This document shows, piece by piece, positions 15,487 to 24,741 of a stretch of 64,000 nucleotides of DNA. Source of the DNA: an uncultured bacterium (GTDB taxonomy: Bacteria > Bacillota > Clostridia > Lachnospirales > Lachnospiraceae); contig CANSLJ010000015.1 in the NCBI GenBank assembly GCA_947647735.1, positions 30,526-94,525 on the forward strand. Reading direction: 5' to 3'. Each line of letters starts with the position of its first letter. Position 1 is the first letter of the stretch. The translations under genes and the position numbers were made by a program. Under the pieces are notes generated by a model, which saw nothing but the letters and a program-made list of their open reading frames with translations, was not told the origin of the DNA and searched no databases.

Positions 15487-17694
15487 CTATAAGCATTTAT
15501 CCTCTGCCTGTATTTTCTCAAAATGATACAGCCTGCTGACAAAATCCCCCTTCATGCACTCGATCAGAAAACCCGCATACATCAGCATCTCGCCGCTGTA
15601 AACCTGTTCTGTCCCCGTAAGGCGGTAAGAGGCATCCGGATCAAATCCCTGCAGCCGGAGTTTCCTGCTGTGTTTGTTGGGCTCCGCCAACACCTGTACA
15701 TAGGTGACCAAAACCTCCTGTTTATCCTTGGAAGCCACCGCCCAGACGTCATATTTATGATTCTCCCGATAGGAAGCGATACGGTAATAATCCCCTTCCC
15801 GCACAAGATCATTGTATGCGTGATACATCTTTGTCTGCTCACAGATCATCTGGCGCTGCTCCTGAGGGATCTTTGTAATATCCAGCTCATAGCCGAAGGT
15901 TCCCGCCAGCGCTATATGGCCTCTTGTCTCAAAAGGCGTAACGCGGCCCAGGATATGATTCGGGCAATCGCTGACATGGGCCCCCATTGTGGACAGCGGA
16001 TAGATGAATCCTGTCCCCTCCTGGATCAAAAGCCGTTCTATGGCATCTGTATCATCGGAACACCAGATCTGCGGACTGTAATAAAGCATGCCCGGATCAA
16101 ACCTCGCCCCGCCGCTGGAACAGTTCTCAAGAAGCAGCTCAGGGAACTCTGTCACAAGCCGCTCCTGCAGTTCGTATAATCCCAGTACATAACGATGGGA
16201 CAATTCTTTTTGATGTTCTGCGTCCAGAAAACTGCTGCCCAGATCGCTGAGCAGCCGGTTCATATCCCACTTCACATAGCAGATATTGGCACTGCGCAGG
16301 ATCTTTGCCACCGCCTCATAGACATAGTCCACCACATCCCGTCTGGACAGATCCAGCACATACTGGTTCCGCCCCATGGCGGCCTCCCGTCCCTCTATCT
16401 GAATCGCCCAGTCCGGATGTGCCCTGTACAGATCAGAATCCGGCGATACCATCTCCGGCTCAAACCAGATGCCGAACGCCAGCCCGATCTCATTCACCTG
16501 ATCCACCAGATATTTCAGGCCGCCTTTTATCTTCTCCTCGTTGACTGTCCAGTCCCCAAGAGAGTTGTCATCCACATTCCTCCTGCCAAACCACCCATCA
16601 TCCATCACGAGCATCTCAATACCGCACTTTTTCGCCTCCCTTGCGATCTGCAGCAGTTTTTCCGTATCAAAATCAAAGTATGTTGCCTCCCAGTTGTTGA
16701 TCAGGATCGGGCGCTTTTTATGATTATAGATACTCCGGATCATATGATCTCTGTAAAAATCATGGAAATTACGGCTCATCATCCCGAGTCCCTGTCCTGA
16801 ATAAGTCAGGATCACCTCCGGCGCCTGAAAGCTTTCTCCGGGCAGAAGATTCCAGCAAAACTCTTCCGTATGAATACCCATCACCATTCTCACGCTGTCG
16901 TACTGGGTCAGCTCCGCCTGTGCCAGAAAGTTACCGGAATATACAAAATGCATGGCATAAACCTGTCCCTGCTGCTGGTCCGTGCCGGGAGATACCAGCG
17001 CCATAAATGGATGCTCCTGATGGCTTGACTCCCCGCGGAAGGAAGAAACCGCCTGTTTTCCATAGCGCAGCGGCGCTCTCTGTATATGACGCTCTCTCGC
17101 CCAGGAACCGCATAAGTTGATCATCTCATAGTCTTCATTGTCCATATCCAGACAGGCACTGTACACTTTTTCCAGCTTCAGCGCATCCTTCCCCTGATTC
17201 ACGATACGGACGCTTCTTGCTATCATATCCTCTTTTTCAAATACAGACCAGGAGAGCACCGCCTGAAGCCCTAATATCTTATCTTCCAGCGTGATCTCCA
17301 GTGTTTCCACTTCCTCTTCTGCTCCAAAAGATGCCGGAAGCCCCTCCAGTTTTTTCTTACCCGGATAGATTTCATGGGACAGATACAAAAGTTCGCTCCC
17401 CATCTGCCCTTTCGGATTTCGCACATTCAGACAGCTCTCCCTGTAATCGCCGATACCGCCGGTAGGATATTCCATCGGAAAACTATCCAGAAAAGATAAT
17501 TTCTCCCGCTTATTGACGGAAGGCGTAAAGGGAGCCTCCGCCGTCCGCAGAAGATAGCTGTCCGCCTCCTGATAGAGCCTCCTTCCGTAATAAATATGCC
17601 CTATGTAGCCCTCCGGTGTCATACCGATCAGATAGGTTGTATTTTTTGTATCCAAGTGAAATATTTTTTTATCTTCCTGAAAATAAACCGCCAT
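15487..17694 (-). CDS. Alpha-galactosidase, GH36
   Basis: 735-aa cytoplasmic GH36 alpha-galactosidase (no signal peptide), about the usual length. It shows the N-terminal beta-sandwich (1-320), then the TIM barrel with MLVMDDGWFGRRNVDD, the nucleophile Asp in CYVKWDMNRLLSD, ENCSSGGARFDPGMLYYSPQIWCSDDTDA (acid/base Asp), and a C-terminal beta domain. It removes terminal alpha-1,6-galactose from raffinose-family sugars or galactomanno-oligosaccharides. It is the first gene of the operon, with a 5' leader of about 100 nt and an excellent promoter. The paired epimerase makes galactomannan fragments an attractive substrate; this is inference. Confidence 0.95.
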   Translation of the reverse strand: MAVYFQEDKKIFHLDTKNTTYLIGMTPEGYIGHIYYGRRLYQEADSYLLRTAEAPFTPSVNKREKLSFLDSFPMEYPTGGIGDYRESCLNVRNPKGQMGSELLYLSHEIYPGKKKLEGLPASFGAEEEVETLEITLEDKILGLQAVLSWSVFEKEDMIARSVRIVNQGKDALKLEKVYSACLDMDNEDYEMINLCGSWARERHIQRAPLRYGKQAVSSFRGESSHQEHPFMALVSPGTDQQQGQVYAMHFVYSGNFLAQAELTQYDSVRMVMGIHTEEFCWNLLPGESFQAPEVILTYSGQGLGMMSRNFHDFYRDHMIRSIYNHKKRPILINNWEATYFDFDTEKLLQIAREAKKCGIEMLVMDDGWFGRRNVDDNSLGDWTVNEEKIKGGLKYLVDQVNEIGLAFGIWFEPEMVSPDSDLYRAHPDWAIQIEGREAAMGRNQYVLDLSRRDVVDYVYEAVAKILRSANICYVKWDMNRLLSDLGSSFLDAEHQKELSHRYVLGLYELQERLVTEFPELLLENCSSGGARFDPGMLYYSPQIWCSDDTDAIERLLIQEGTGFIYPLSTMGAHVSDCPNHILGRVTPFETRGHIALAGTFGYELDITKIPQEQRQMICEQTKMYHAYNDLVREGDYYRIASYRENHKYDVWAVASKDKQEVLVTYVQVLAEPNKHSRKLRLQGFDPDASYRLTGTEQVYSGEMLMYAGFLIECMKGDFVSRLYHFEKIQAEDKCL

Positions 17695-17804
17695 TTTCCG
17701 CCTCTTCCTCTCTTATTTATTTTTATAAACCCCTGCAATTCATACACTCTGCATCACAGATATTCTATTGCATAATACCTTCTACATTATCCCGCCCAGT
17801 TTGC

Positions 17805-17848
17805 ATTATACTTAATTTGTATTTTATAGTCAACTTAAATTTAAGTTG
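17805..17848 (-). promoter_or_regulatory. Promoter and palindromic operator of the alpha-galactosidase operon
   Basis: TTGACT, 17 nt, TATAAT on the minus strand. A perfect 18-bp palindrome CAACTTAAATTTAAGTTG (17831-17848) overlaps the first three bases of the -35 box, an ideal repression site. The region 17695-18077 between genes holds only this promoter, the 5' leader and the terminator at 17886-17924. Confidence 0.75.
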
Positions 17849-17885
17849 TCCGGCAGATCATCTTCAAAAATTTATCAGGACAAAA

Positions 17886-17924
17886 ATCTCCCTGTAACGC
17901 TTCTTTTCCGCACTACCGGGAGAT
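17886..17924 (-). terminator. Terminator downstream of the DNA-deoxyinosine glycosylase gene
   Basis: A long imperfect stem (ATCTCCCGGTAGTGC / GCGTTACAGGGAGAT, one mismatch and wobble pairs) followed by TTTTTG on the minus strand. It lies about 150 nt past the stop at 18078. Confidence 0.65.
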
Positions 17925-18077
17925 ATTATTGCTTTCCAGTTTTTCCTATTCTCACTTAAGAGCTTTGCTTAAATATACTTTCTGCTCATCCTGAGACAGC
18001 ATCAATGCATTTCTTCCTGTATATTGCAATACTTGAATACATTTTTCTGTAATAAATGCAGTTTTTCAAACTGTCTG

Positions 18078-18578
18078 TTACAGTCTTTTCCCAATCCCCT
18101 CTCCCCATACCGCAGTCAGCTTTTCCAATGAACAAGCTGCGTTCGCCGGACTGGTGGATGGAAGTACCATCACTGGAACCTTCGTTTTCGGAAATATGTA
18201 CTTCTGATACAGGCTCTCCGCCTTTTTTCCATTTGCAAATACAGCGCTGATATCCGTTTTTTCCAATACCGTTCCGATATCCGCAGGCACCACATTCCTG
18301 ATGCTGCTGTCGCTGGAACCTATGATGTCGCAGCTCTCGATCACATCCCATATTGCGATATGGTTTGCGAGCAGCATACTCTTCTTCTCCTCTATCGTCA
18401 TCGGAACTTCCACATCCAGTATCCCCGCCAGCACCTTCCAGAAACGGTTCTGCGGGTGCCCATAATAAAAACCCTGCTCCCGGGATTTTACCGAGGGAAG
18501 ACTTCCGAGAATCAGGATCTTTGATCTATCGTTATATATCGGTTCAAACGTGTGGTGTATGTGCTGGTATTCTGCCAT
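18078..18578 (-). CDS. DNA-deoxyinosine glycosylase (uracil-DNA glycosylase superfamily, MUG-like)
   Basis: 166 aa from the ATG that follows AAAGGAATGG at a sensible distance; an ATG four codons earlier abuts the ribosome site. Motifs of the hypoxanthine/uracil glycosylase superfamily are clear: ILILGSLPSVKSREQGFYYGHPQNRFWKVL near the N-terminus and VLPSTSPANA near the C-terminus (the leucine-loop motif). The enzyme excises deaminated bases such as deoxyinosine. It is a single gene, with its own terminator region, located after the his operon on the same strand. Confidence 0.85.
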   Translation of the reverse strand: MAEYQHIHHTFEPIYNDRSKILILGSLPSVKSREQGFYYGHPQNRFWKVLAGILDVEVPMTIEEKKSMLLANHIAIWDVIESCDIIGSSDSSIRNVVPADIGTVLEKTDISAVFANGKKAESLYQKYIFPKTKVPVMVLPSTSPANAACSLEKLTAVWGEGIGKRL

Positions 18579-18664
18579 ATTGACAACCATTCCTTTCTCA
18601 CTGTCTGCAAAACTTTATCTTCGTTTTCTTCTATCCCTGCCATAAATATATCTATCCGCAATAA

Positions 18665-18705
18665 AGCTGCTGTACAGAAATTCCAAAAATTCCTGCACAA
18701 CAGCT
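18665..18705 (-). terminator. Terminator at the end of the his operon
   Basis: An 18-bp stem with three G-U wobbles (AGCTGTTGTGCAGGAATT / AATTTCTGTACAGCAGCT), 5-nt loop, then CTTTATT, immediately after the hisIE stop. Confidence 0.65.
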
Positions 18706-18710
18706 CTGTT

Positions 18711-19997
18711 TCACTCCCGATTCGCCAGCTCCTTCGTGATCTCCTCCCAGCTGATCCCTTTCTCCGCCATCAGCACCATCATATGATACAGGAAATCCGC
18801 AATCTCATACTTCACCTCATTCGGATTCGGGTTCTTGGCGGCAATCACAATCTCCGTCGCCTCCTCCCCCAGTTTTTTCAGTATCTTATCGAGGCCTTTA
18901 TCAAACAGATAGTTTGTGTAGGACCCCTCCCTCGGATGAACTTTCCGATCCTCAATGACTTTCATGACTTCCTCAAATACTTTCAGCGGATTCGATGCCT
19001 CTTTCAGATCCTGCGCCATGATCTCATTGAAGAAACAGGAACGGCTTCCCGTATGACAGGCAGCTCCAACCTGACTTATTTTCGCCAGAATCGTATCATA
19101 ATCACAGTCTGCTGTCAGTGATTTTACATACTGGTAATGTCCGCTGGTCTCTCCCTTGATCCAAAGCTCCTCCCGGCTCCTGCTGTAATAGGTCATTTTT
19201 CCGGTCTTTAAAGTTCTCTCAAAAGCCTCCTCATTCATATAGGCGACCATCAGCACCTCGCCGGTCTTATAGTCCTGTGCCACCACCGGCACCATCCCGT
19301 CGCTGTTTAACTTAAGATCTCCCCACGACAGCTTCCCCTTCGGCACTTTCACTTCCACACCGCTCTCCTTGAAAACCGATTTCATGGAATAAAGATCCTT
19401 GTAATTATCATTGATAGCATTGCCCGAAATTCCGTCCACCGCCGGATTCTGGAAGATCCATGACATACCCTCCAGAGAACAGGCATCCATCACAATGATC
19501 GTAGGATCATTCAGACACTGCATCGTCTCCTTCACCCCGCCGGACTGGGCAATCCAGATCGTCTCGGAAATATAGGCATCAATAAGTTGTCTGTGGATGC
19601 TCAGCGTCTCCGGTTTTGTGAAGGACAGATAGATTCTCTCTTTCCCAAATTTTTTGGAAACCTCCTCGGTGATCTCAATATTCTCTTCCTTGTCATAATT
19701 CAGTACAGCACGCTCACAGCCCGTATAGAGGATCTTTTTAATATCCTCCATCCGCGCCACATTCCCGGCTCCGATCACAGGAATCTCAATAGCACTGCAT
19801 ATCTCTTTCATCATATCCAGTGCCTTTTCATGCTCCTCATCGCCCTTTGACATATCAAATACGATCAGCTCATCCGCCGCGTTTTCGCTGTAAGTCTTCG
19901 CCAGCTCCACCGGATTTTCTGACACAACCGTCATATCCTTGAAATTTTTTACTGCTTTCTCTTTATATAGATAAATACATGGAATTAGTCTTTTCAT
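18711..19997 (-). CDS. hisI: HisIE with an N-terminal degenerate HisF-like barrel
   Basis: 428 aa in three parts. Residues 1-215 resemble the HisF/HisA barrel ([60 protein letters not shown]) but the two catalytic aspartates are gone: IPCLDV is IPCIYL and the second-site Asp region reads IYLSFTKPE. Residues about 225-330 are phosphoribosyl-AMP cyclohydrolase (DCDYD at 297-301, [11 protein letters not shown] at 313-323). Residues about 337-428 are phosphoribosyl-ATP pyrophosphatase ([27 protein letters not shown]). The enzyme catalyses steps 2 and 3 of histidine synthesis. The first part is probably structural or regulatory. It is the last gene of the operon. Confidence 0.9.
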   Translation of the reverse strand: MKRLIPCIYLYKEKAVKNFKDMTVVSENPVELAKTYSENAADELIVFDMSKGDEEHEKALDMMKEICSAIEIPVIGAGNVARMEDIKKILYTGCERAVLNYDKEENIEITEEVSKKFGKERIYLSFTKPETLSIHRQLIDAYISETIWIAQSGGVKETMQCLNDPTIIVMDACSLEGMSWIFQNPAVDGISGNAINDNYKDLYSMKSVFKESGVEVKVPKGKLSWGDLKLNSDGMVPVVAQDYKTGEVLMVAYMNEEAFERTLKTGKMTYYSRSREELWIKGETSGHYQYVKSLTADCDYDTILAKISQVGAACHTGSRSCFFNEIMAQDLKEASNPLKVFEEVMKVIEDRKVHPREGSYTNYLFDKGLDKILKKLGEEATEIVIAAKNPNPNEVKYEIADFLYHMMVLMAEKGISWEEITKELANRE

Positions 19998-20121
19998 ATA
20001 ACCTCCATTTTATCAAATCCCTGCGTAAGATCTGTCACTATTTCATCTTTTCCTATCCCGCACAAAACTGCATGCTGCAAAACATCCGTGCATTCGTTAT
20101 CATTCCGCTGTTACCTGCTTG

Positions 20122-20712
20122 TCACGCCAGCGTCCCCTTCGTACTCAGCACATCCGTGATCTGCTCATCCAGTCCAACCGCCTCATGCAGTGCCCGCGCA
20201 AACGCCTTGAACATTGCCTCAATGATATGATGGTTATTCTGCCCATCCAATACCTTAATATGTAAATTCATGCCCGCGCTGTAGCTGACCGCATAGAAAA
20301 ACTCATGTATAAGCTCCGTCTCCAGATATCCTACCCGCTCCGACGTAAACTCCGCGTCAAAGTTAAGCCACGGCCTGCCGCCCACATCAATGGCACACAG
20401 AACCAGCGCCTCATCCATCGGCAGAATACAATGTCCGAACCGCTTCATGCCCTTTTTATCGCCCACTGCCTCCCGGATCGCCTGTCCCAGCACGATACCG
20501 CAGTCCTCCACGCTGTGATGTCCGTCCACCTGCAGATCCCCGTCAATGCGCACCTTCAGATCAAAAAAACCATGCCTTGCAAACCCTTCCAGCATATGGT
20601 CAAAAAAGCCGATGCCGGTGGAGATATCTCCCCTGCCCTGCCCGTCCAGATTCAGTTCCAAAGCTATCTTCGTTTCCTTTGTGTTTCTCTCAATGCTCGC
20701 CGTTCTCTCCAT
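20122..20712 (-). CDS. hisB: Imidazoleglycerol-phosphate dehydratase
   Basis: 196-aa HisB, the monofunctional form without the phosphatase domain. The metal-binding His motifs are visible: FFDHMLEGFARHG, VDGHHSVEDCGI and, in the second half, LIHEFFYAVSYS and NNHHIIEAMFKAFARAL. It dehydrates imidazoleglycerol phosphate, the sixth step of histidine synthesis. It lies 124 nt before hisIE on the same strand and about 50 nt after the GNAT gene, which together with the DUF4261 gene separates it from hisD. Confidence 0.95.
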   Translation of the reverse strand: MERTASIERNTKETKIALELNLDGQGRGDISTGIGFFDHMLEGFARHGFFDLKVRIDGDLQVDGHHSVEDCGIVLGQAIREAVGDKKGMKRFGHCILPMDEALVLCAIDVGGRPWLNFDAEFTSERVGYLETELIHEFFYAVSYSAGMNLHIKVLDGQNNHHIIEAMFKAFARALHEAVGLDEQITDVLSTKGTLA

Positions 20713-20764
20713 ATCCGCTCCTGTTCTCCGAAAGTAATACTACTCAGACCATTTTAATCTATAC

Positions 20765-21271
20765 TCATACAGAAATGCAATCTGTTTGATATAAATATAA
20801 CAATTCTTTTAATTCCTTTCCGCCTATCCTATCCAGCCGATAGTCCCCGGAACACAAAAAGCCATTCTTTTCGTAAAAATTTCGCGCCCTGTGATTGTCC
20901 TCCAGTGCCCATAAAAGAATGTCACAAAAGCCGGATCTTTTCAGTTCTTCCACACATCTGGAAAGCAGCTGTTTTCCATACCCTTTTCCGATATATTCCG
21001 GCAGAAGATAAATGGATATTATCTCCCCGTGATCACAATATTTTTTCCACCTTGACCTGCTGAAACTTGCCGTACCCACCGGAGAGCCGTCTTCTATCAC
21101 AACAAGACTGTTTATCCCCTTCTCTGCAATGCAGTCTGCCCATCTTCCCGCAGGAATACTGTCGAGAAAATCCTGAGGAACAATATTCCTGTAGGCAGAC
21201 TTCCAGCTTCTTTCATAAATACCGCTGATCTCAAACCGGTCATCTTCCGGCGATAAATATCTGATCTCCAT
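20765..21271 (-). CDS. GNAT family N-acetyltransferase
   Basis: 168 aa. The acetyl-CoA binding segment reads ISIYLLPEYIGKGYGKQLL (about 86-104) and a typical C-terminal FYEKNGFLCSGDYRLD follows. The fold acetylates amines of small molecules or protein termini; the substrate cannot be predicted. Its start lies one base after the stop of the DUF4261 gene, so the two are translationally coupled. Both are unexpected passengers between hisD and hisB. Confidence 0.85.
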   Translation of the reverse strand: MEIRYLSPEDDRFEISGIYERSWKSAYRNIVPQDFLDSIPAGRWADCIAEKGINSLVVIEDGSPVGTASFSRSRWKKYCDHGEIISIYLLPEYIGKGYGKQLLSRCVEELKRSGFCDILLWALEDNHRARNFYEKNGFLCSGDYRLDRIGGKELKELLYLYQTDCISV

Positions 21272-21272
21272 A

Positions 21273-22373
21273 TCAAAACCCTATCTTCATCGACTGCCCT
21301 TCCACGTAAACACCTTCCGAGAGCGTTAACGGCAGCTTCTGGTCTATCGTAAATCCCAATGTCTCCCCGTCCCGCAGAACCGCACCTTCCTGTATCACAT
21401 AGGAAGAAATATTCCACATCAGATCATACACTTCCGACGCAGAATGACTGCTGGCAACGATTTCCAGTTCTTCCTTGCCAAAAGCATTCAAGCCGTTGGT
21501 CCAGCTGCTGACACCTTTTTCATCCCGATATAATCCGATAAACACCAGATCTGCCAGAGGAAACTCTCCCTCTTTCATCACCATGGCAGACCGGATAAAA
21601 TCTTCCGGCAGCCATACCGTACCGCAATCGTAAATCCCCAGCGCATTGGAAGCTTTCAGACAGGAAGACGCTGTTTTCACAAAAAGTTTGCCCGCCTCCA
21701 GAGGCGAAGCCCCTCTGCTTAAAACAGCCGTCAGCAAATGCGCATTATGGTTTTTCGCTGCGACAACAGACTTTTCTCTGGTCATAAAATTACTGTTAGC
21801 CCAATACTCTGCCTCACCATTAGGAACTTTGGCCTCCATCAAACCGACAGTGACCATCATGCCGTCCACTTCAAAAACAACCGTAACCCCTTCTTTTCCA
21901 TTTTCTGATTTCCCGGCATCCTCAGGACACTCGATTCCCCAGTCCTCTTTCAAAACCTTCCGAAATGCTTCCACATCAAACTCCGGCGCAGACAAAAGCA
22001 CAAAGCCCACAAAACCGCCCTTTGAATCAGTATTCTGACTTTCCTTCTCCTGCTCTTTAGCCCGATCCATCCAGTATTTCCGGATCTTTTCCACCATTGC
22101 CACACATTTCTCCTGCGCAGTGGCAGGATCGTAGCTTTCCATTTCACTGTAAATGTGACCGCAGTGTCCCAATCCGTCCCCTTCATAACCTCCGCAGACT
22201 GCCACTCTCCATGAATCAAAAATGGTCTTCTTAAACTTAAAAATATAATAACGCAGGCCATACAGTTCAAAACTACCGGCATTCTCAAGTTTTGCAGGTT
22301 TCTTTCCAAGCTCCTGCGGATGGGAAAGCCATTCCTCCATTACCGCCGCCGCGTATTGCTCCTGTGTGGTCAT
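21273..22373 (-). CDS. DUF4261 domain protein
   Basis: 366 aa. Residues about 118-366 match DUF4261: GFVLLSAPEFDVEAF, VVFEVDGMMVTVGLMEAKVPNGEAEYWA, NHNAHLLTAVL, PLEAGKLFVKTASSCLKASNALGIYDCGTVW and the C-terminal DGETLGFTIDQKLPLTLSEGV. An N-terminal part (1-110) precedes it, with a short positively charged/Glu linker near 105-115. DUF4261 proteins have no proven activity; they appear in Gram-positive and proteobacterial accessory loci. No membrane segment or signal peptide. Cotranscribed with the adjacent GNAT gene and sitting inside the his operon. Confidence 0.75.
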   Translation of the reverse strand: MTTQEQYAAAVMEEWLSHPQELGKKPAKLENAGSFELYGLRYYIFKFKKTIFDSWRVAVCGGYEGDGLGHCGHIYSEMESYDPATAQEKCVAMVEKIRKYWMDRAKEQEKESQNTDSKGGFVGFVLLSAPEFDVEAFRKVLKEDWGIECPEDAGKSENGKEGVTVVFEVDGMMVTVGLMEAKVPNGEAEYWANSNFMTREKSVVAAKNHNAHLLTAVLSRGASPLEAGKLFVKTASSCLKASNALGIYDCGTVWLPEDFIRSAMVMKEGEFPLADLVFIGLYRDEKGVSSWTNGLNAFGKEELEIVASSHSASEVYDLMWNISSYVIQEGAVLRDGETLGFTIDQKLPLTLSEGVYVEGQSMKIGF

Positions 22374-22431
22374 TTGACGTTCCTCCTGTCTTTTTCGTTC
22401 TCACATTACCTTGCTGCTATTGAAATAACTT

Positions 22432-22510
22432 CCGATATTCATACCTGGCTCCTAATAGCACGCTGCCCGATATTCATACCTGGCTCCTAATAGCACGCTG
22501 CCCGATACTC
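22432..22510. repeat. 35-bp tandem repeat, about 2.25 copies
   Basis: Two identical 35-bp units (22432-22466 and 22467-22501) and a partial third copy with one mismatch, in the non-coding gap between hisD and the DUF4261 gene. The unit contains CATACCTGGCTCCTAATAGC. No coding potential or clear hairpin was seen. Confidence 0.9.
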
Positions 22511-22557
22511 AAAAAGTTATATTTATCTAGAAAGTTTTTATATTTTCCGGAAACAAA

Positions 22558-23847
22558 TCAGCAGAACCGCACCGCCACCGAATTGGCATGAGCCGTCAGT
22601 CCCTCACTCTTTGCAAACCGCTCGATATCCTCATGGTCACGCTCCAGCGCTTCTCTGGAATAGGATATAATGCTTGTCTTCTTTATAAAATCATCCACGC
22701 CAAGGGGAGAGAAAAACTTCGCTGTCCCGTTGGTGGGCAGAATATGGTTCGGTCCCGCAAAATAATCGCCCAGAGGCTCCGAAGAATATTCCCCGAGAAA
22801 GATCGCCCCCGCATTTTTCACCTTTGTCATCGTCTGGAAGGGATCCTTTGTCAAAATCTCCATATGCTCCGAAGCGATATCATTAGCTGCCTCCACCGCC
22901 TCATCCATATCCTCCGCCACCAGAATATAACCATAGTGATCCAAGGACTTTCTGATGATCTCCTCTCTGGAAAGCTGTCTGGTAAACGCCTCCACCTCAT
23001 CAGAAACCTTTTTAGCCAGTTCCATGGAATCCGTGATCAGGATAGCGCTTGCCAGTTCATCATGCTCCGCCTGAGACAGGAGATCCGCCGCCACATACCT
23101 GGGATTCGCCGTCTCATCCGCCAGAACAAGGATCTCACTGGGACCTGCCACAGAATCAATGCTCACATAACCAAAAACCGCCTTTTTCGCAAGTGCCACA
23201 AAAATATTGCCGGGCCCGGTGATCTTGTCCACCTTCGGAATGGACTCCGTGCCGAACGCCATCGCCGCGACTGCCTGAGCGCCGCCTATCTTATAAATTC
23301 TGTCTACTCCCGCTATATCCGCCGCCACAAGGGTTCCGGGATTTACCTTCCCGTCCTTCCCCGGCGGTGTTGTCATAATGATCTCTTCCACCCCGGCTGT
23401 CTTCGCAGGCACCACGTTCATCAGAACGCTGGAGGGATAAGCCGCCTTCCCGCCCGGCACATAAACACCTGCCCGCTGCAGCGGCGTGATCCGCTGTCCT
23501 AAAATAGAACCGTCCGGCTTTGTCGTAAAAAAGCTCTGCCTGACCTGCTTCTCATGATAAGAGCGGATATTCTCCGCCGACCTTTTCATCGTCCCGATCA
23601 GCTCATCATCCAGCGCCTGATAGGCTTCCTCTATCTCCGCCCTCGTCACAACCAGATTTTCCTTTGTCAGTTCACACTTATCAAACTGCCTCGTATAATC
23701 GAAAACCGCCTGATCCCCGCGCTCTCTGACCTGCTCGATGATCCCGTTCACGGTCTCCTCGTATTCCCCGTAGTTGTTCGGGCTCCTTTTCAGCAGATCA
23801 TTTAATATATTGTTCTTTGTCTCTCCGGTCAATTCTACAATTCTCAT
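22558..23847 (-). CDS. hisD: Histidinol dehydrogenase
   Basis: 429 aa from MRIVELTGE, preceded by AGGAAAGGAAAG; the frame is open 22 codons further up to a GTG, but no homologous residues lie there. HisD carries out the last two oxidation steps, histidinol to histidine, with NAD+ and Zn2+. Visible motifs: GQRITPLQRAGVYVPGGKAAYPSSVLM, GPGNIFVALAKK, SIDSVAGPSEILVLAD, LLSQAEHDE and GPNHILPTNGTAKF. An ankyrin-repeat gene separates it from hisG. A TTGACT box about 85 nt upstream could be part of an internal promoter. Confidence 0.95.
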   Translation of the reverse strand: MRIVELTGETKNNILNDLLKRSPNNYGEYEETVNGIIEQVRERGDQAVFDYTRQFDKCELTKENLVVTRAEIEEAYQALDDELIGTMKRSAENIRSYHEKQVRQSFFTTKPDGSILGQRITPLQRAGVYVPGGKAAYPSSVLMNVVPAKTAGVEEIIMTTPPGKDGKVNPGTLVAADIAGVDRIYKIGGAQAVAAMAFGTESIPKVDKITGPGNIFVALAKKAVFGYVSIDSVAGPSEILVLADETANPRYVAADLLSQAEHDELASAILITDSMELAKKVSDEVEAFTRQLSREEIIRKSLDHYGYILVAEDMDEAVEAANDIASEHMEILTKDPFQTMTKVKNAGAIFLGEYSSEPLGDYFAGPNHILPTNGTAKFFSPLGVDDFIKKTSIISYSREALERDHEDIERFAKSEGLTAHANSVAVRFC

Positions 23848-23937
23848 GAAGCAGTTCTTTCCTTTCCTGTCATTTTTTATCCCCTTTTGGGGGAAAATTT
23901 TTCCGTTAGTCACTCTATAAACTTAAAGTCAACACAT

Positions 23938-24741
23938 TTACTCATAATAAGTACGGAGGATAGGCTCCAGCTCCCGCCACTTGATTTCGTACCGCCGGCG
24001 GTAATCCTCCACCGTGAGGGACGGCTGGATGAGCCGTTCTTTTCCCCGATACTTCATCGTATAAGGCTTGAACGCGTCACAGTCTGGGTCCAGACCGTAA
24101 AGCCCGTCCAATAGCTCCCGGCCTTCCTCCAGATTTCGCAAAATCACAGAAGTGACAGAAAGGCCGCTCTCATTGGGCGGCACGAAGGCATGAATGTCCG
24201 CCCCATGCTTCAACAGCTCCTCCAGCACCGCCTTGAGCATCTCTCGGAGTTGGCGGTTCCCGGCCTTGGTCTCCTCCACATAGTAGCTGGGAATGGTGCC
24301 GCGGGCAAATTCATCATATTGGTCCAGCGCATGCTGCCACGCACTGCGGCCGCCGGGGATCGTGGTTTGATTTGGGTCCATCCCCATGTCCAGCAGACGG
24401 CGCAGTAACAGAAAATAACCTTTGCTCCGCTCCGGCCCCGGTCCAACGGTATGCCCTGCCCGCATGAAACACTGGTCGATAGCGTCGTACCAGATGGGCG
24501 CGCCGAAATTGGAGCCATAGGGGTTGACGGCGTCCCGAAAGTTCACATCCGCCCCCCGGTCCAGCAGCAGGTGGGCTGCTTCTAAGTTATCGCTCTTAAT
24601 AGCCACCATCAGAGGCGACTGTCCGTCATCCTTTTTAGGCGGCGCTTTGGCCAGACAGGAAATCGCCTCTGGGTTTCTGTCTAAAATAGCAGCCACCTCA
24701 TCCAGCTTACCCTGACGGATTGAAGTGAATAGTTTTTTCAT
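23938..24741 (-). CDS. Ankyrin-repeat protein inserted in the his operon
   Basis: 267 aa. Two to three ankyrin repeats are visible in the first 90 residues: KLDEVAAILDRNPEAISCL, DGQSPLMVAIKSDNLEAAHLLLDRGADVNFRDA and, after an insertion, LLLRRLLDMGMDPN; further degenerate repeats run to about 180 (LLKHGADIHAF). The rest is charged and unassigned. Such repeats mediate protein contacts; no enzymatic domain or signal peptide is seen. The gene is visibly richer in G+C than hisD and hisG on either side, which suggests recent acquisition. GAGGAGATG precedes the start. No role in histidine synthesis is implied. Confidence 0.8.
   Translation of the reverse strand: MKKLFTSIRQGKLDEVAAILDRNPEAISCLAKAPPKKDDGQSPLMVAIKSDNLEAAHLLLDRGADVNFRDAVNPYGSNFGAPIWYDAIDQCFMRAGHTVGPGPERSKGYFLLLRRLLDMGMDPNQTTIPGGRSAWQHALDQYDEFARGTIPSYYVEETKAGNRQLREMLKAVLEELLKHGADIHAFVPPNESGLSVTSVILRNLEEGRELLDGLYGLDPDCDAFKPYTMKYRGKERLIQPSLTVEDYRRRYEIKWRELEPILRTYYE

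Noticed and set aside
22432-22510. Possible CRISPR array
   Set aside because: The 35-bp units are directly adjacent without spacers and only two full copies exist.
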